DNA from: Nitrospirota bacterium
GTDB taxonomy: Bacteria > Nitrospirota > Nitrospiria > Nitrospirales > Nitrospiraceae
Length of the DNA stretch: 8,305 nucleotides
Assembly (NCBI GenBank): GCA_005877535.1
Contig: VBOM01000104.1
Coordinates: forward strand, 1-8,305
Direction of reading: 5' to 3'
The first letter of the stretch is position 1. Each line of letters starts with the position of its first letter. Below, one piece after another: positions 7,803 through 8,305 of the stretch. Both the position numbers and the translations under genes were made by a program. The notes below the pieces were generated by a model, which did no database searches, was not told the DNA's origin, and was given only the letters and a program-made list of their open reading frames with translations.

Positions 7803-7812
7803 TCAGCCTCCC
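7784..7812 (-). other. Junction of the split nusA: S1 deletion point, overlap and new start site
   Basis: On the coding strand the amino-terminal frame reads ...QKVREAE, then WSRLF and TGA at 7786-7784. The carboxyl frame, displaced by -1, reads TGA-ATG-GTC-CAG, the ATG being at 7802-7800. GGGAGG at 7812-7807 lies four bases before that ATG. In NusA relatives the REAE segment leads into S1, and VQVILTR-like sequence directly follows S1, so the breakpoint matches both domain borders within a few residues. The missing DNA is about 210 bases and its length must be 1 modulo 3. No canonical slippery heptamer lies in the 19-base overlap. Confidence 0.75.
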
Positions 7813-8167
7813 GGACCTTCTGAAATATTACTTGCTTGGCGGTTTGCGCGGCAATCCGTCCCAAATCGCTCATCTCAATGACCGACCCAATCTCGTCGCC
7901 GACCTCTGCCTCGCTGTCGAACTGGCGAGCTTCCTGAAGAGAGACTTCGGTTTTTGGATTGGTGACCGCATCAACGATGGTCTTCTTCGACACGACGGAG
8001 ATTTCACCGGTCTTGGAGTCGATCTCGACTTGAATATTCTCAGCCTGCCCGAAACGCTTCTTGGCAGCCATTTGAAGGGCCGCTTCAATCGCCCCAATCA
8101 CTCGGCTCTTCTCGATGCCCTTCTGCCGACCAAGTTCATCGATGACCGAAATCAATTCTCGATTCAT
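7784..8167 (-). CDS. nusA: NusA amino-terminal (RNA polymerase-binding) domain, truncated before S1
   Basis: NusA binds RNA polymerase near the RNA exit channel through its N-terminal domain and modulates pausing, intrinsic termination and antitermination. Residues 1-122 are a typical NusA N-terminal domain: MNRELISVIDELGRQKGIEK at 1-20, IGAIEAALQMAAKKRFG (24-40), the VEIDSKTGEISVVSKKTIVD strand region (47-66), and the closing helix [20 protein letters not shown] (103-122). The final WSRLF (123-127) is out-of-frame readthrough of the downstream part, ending in TGA. Full-length NusA would continue into S1, KH1 and KH2; here S1 is absent and the KH domains lie in the next, overlapping ORF. The ATG at 8167 has GGAGAG at 8179-8174. 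Only the NTD would be made from this frame. It could be a frameshifted pseudogene, an assembly error in a normal gene, or a true two-polypeptide NusA. Confidence 0.85.
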   Translation of the reverse strand: MNRELISVIDELGRQKGIEKSRVIGAIEAALQMAAKKRFGQAENIQVEIDSKTGEISVVSKKTIVDAVTNPKTEVSLQEARQFDSEAEVGDEIGSVIEMSDLGRIAAQTAKQVIFQKVREAEWSRLF

Positions 8168-8254
8168 AGCTCACTCTCCAACGACTGCCACTGCAGCCAC
8201 ACTCCAATGCGGCGGTATGCTCATATCGCGGTAATCGACTCAGGGACAGCCTCA
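8168..8254 (-). other. nusA leader without a recognisable gene
   Basis: These 87 bases precede nusA. In many bacteria rimP would end here, a few bases before nusA, but no frame gives a RimP-like carboxyl end. A frame entering from the right edge ends at TGA 8254-8252 with the tail GQVKKRLFSIL, which looks like readthrough of the adjoining repeat and not a conserved protein. I see no convincing promoter. The only clear signal is the ribosome binding site of nusA. Confidence 0.5.
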
Positions 8255-8305
8255 CAGGATGCTGAAAAGTCGCTTTTTCACCTGCCCAACCCCGCGCGCA
8301 GGACG
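8255..8305. repeat. Probable end of an interspersed repeat (edge of window)
   Basis: The segment begins with caggatgctgaaaagtcgct (8255-8274) and contains an inverted repeat, tgaaaa at 8263-8268 and ttttca at 8275-8280, then runs into a C- and G-rich stretch to the edge. From memory, dispersed intergenic repeats beginning CAGGATGCTGAAAAA are common in Nitrospira-type genomes, often with the inverted form at the other end. Only one end is visible, so its length and the second terminus cannot be checked. It may act as transcript-end structure for the gene further right, or be a mobile miniature element. Confidence 0.45.

Overview
The window is one co-oriented block of core gene-expression genes, all on the minus strand. 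In the direction of transcription (right to left) it reads: a repeat-like edge, nusA (split into two ORFs), infB, a DUF503/YlxP-type gene, rbfA, truB, rpsO, pnp, and the start of an M16 zinc peptidase. This is the classic bacterial nusA-infB operon joined to the rpsO-pnp unit. The DNA is moderately GC-rich. Gene order, protein style and the repeat-like right edge suggest a Nitrospira-like bacterium (Nitrospirota). That assignment is an inference from memory; other deep-branching Gram-negatives are possible.

Layout. 8168-8305: leader of nusA with no rimP visible, ending in a sequence resembling an interspersed repeat. 7784-8167 and 7215-7802: two overlapping ORFs that together are NusA without its S1 domain. 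4609-7182: infB (IF2). 4305-4592: DUF503. 3882-4289: rbfA. 2912-3871: truB. 2598-2867: rpsO behind a purine-rich leader. 2377-2597: 221-base gap with an AT-rich inverted repeat. 259-2376: pnp. 1-253: amino end of an M16 peptidase, running off the left edge. Gaps from infB to truB are 10 to 16 bases, so these genes are probably one transcript. The one large internal gap, rpsO to pnp, is where post-transcriptional control would be expected.

Function. NusA tunes RNA polymerase pausing and termination. IF2 brings initiator tRNA to the ribosome. RbfA matures the 30S subunit, TruB makes pseudouridine 55 in tRNA, and S15 is an early 30S assembly protein. PNPase degrades and trims RNA. The set couples transcription, ribosome assembly, translation initiation and RNA turnover.

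The main anomaly is nusA. The N-terminal polymerase-binding domain stops just where S1 should begin, and the frame resumes, shifted by -1, exactly where S1 should end and KH1 begins. The junction creates an ATG with a Shine-Dalgarno-like GGGAGG just upstream. This is either an assembly or sequencing artefact, a real mutation, or a split NusA lacking S1. The sequence alone cannot decide. The other genes look intact and ordinary. I see no RNA genes, CRISPR array, insertion sequence or defence system.
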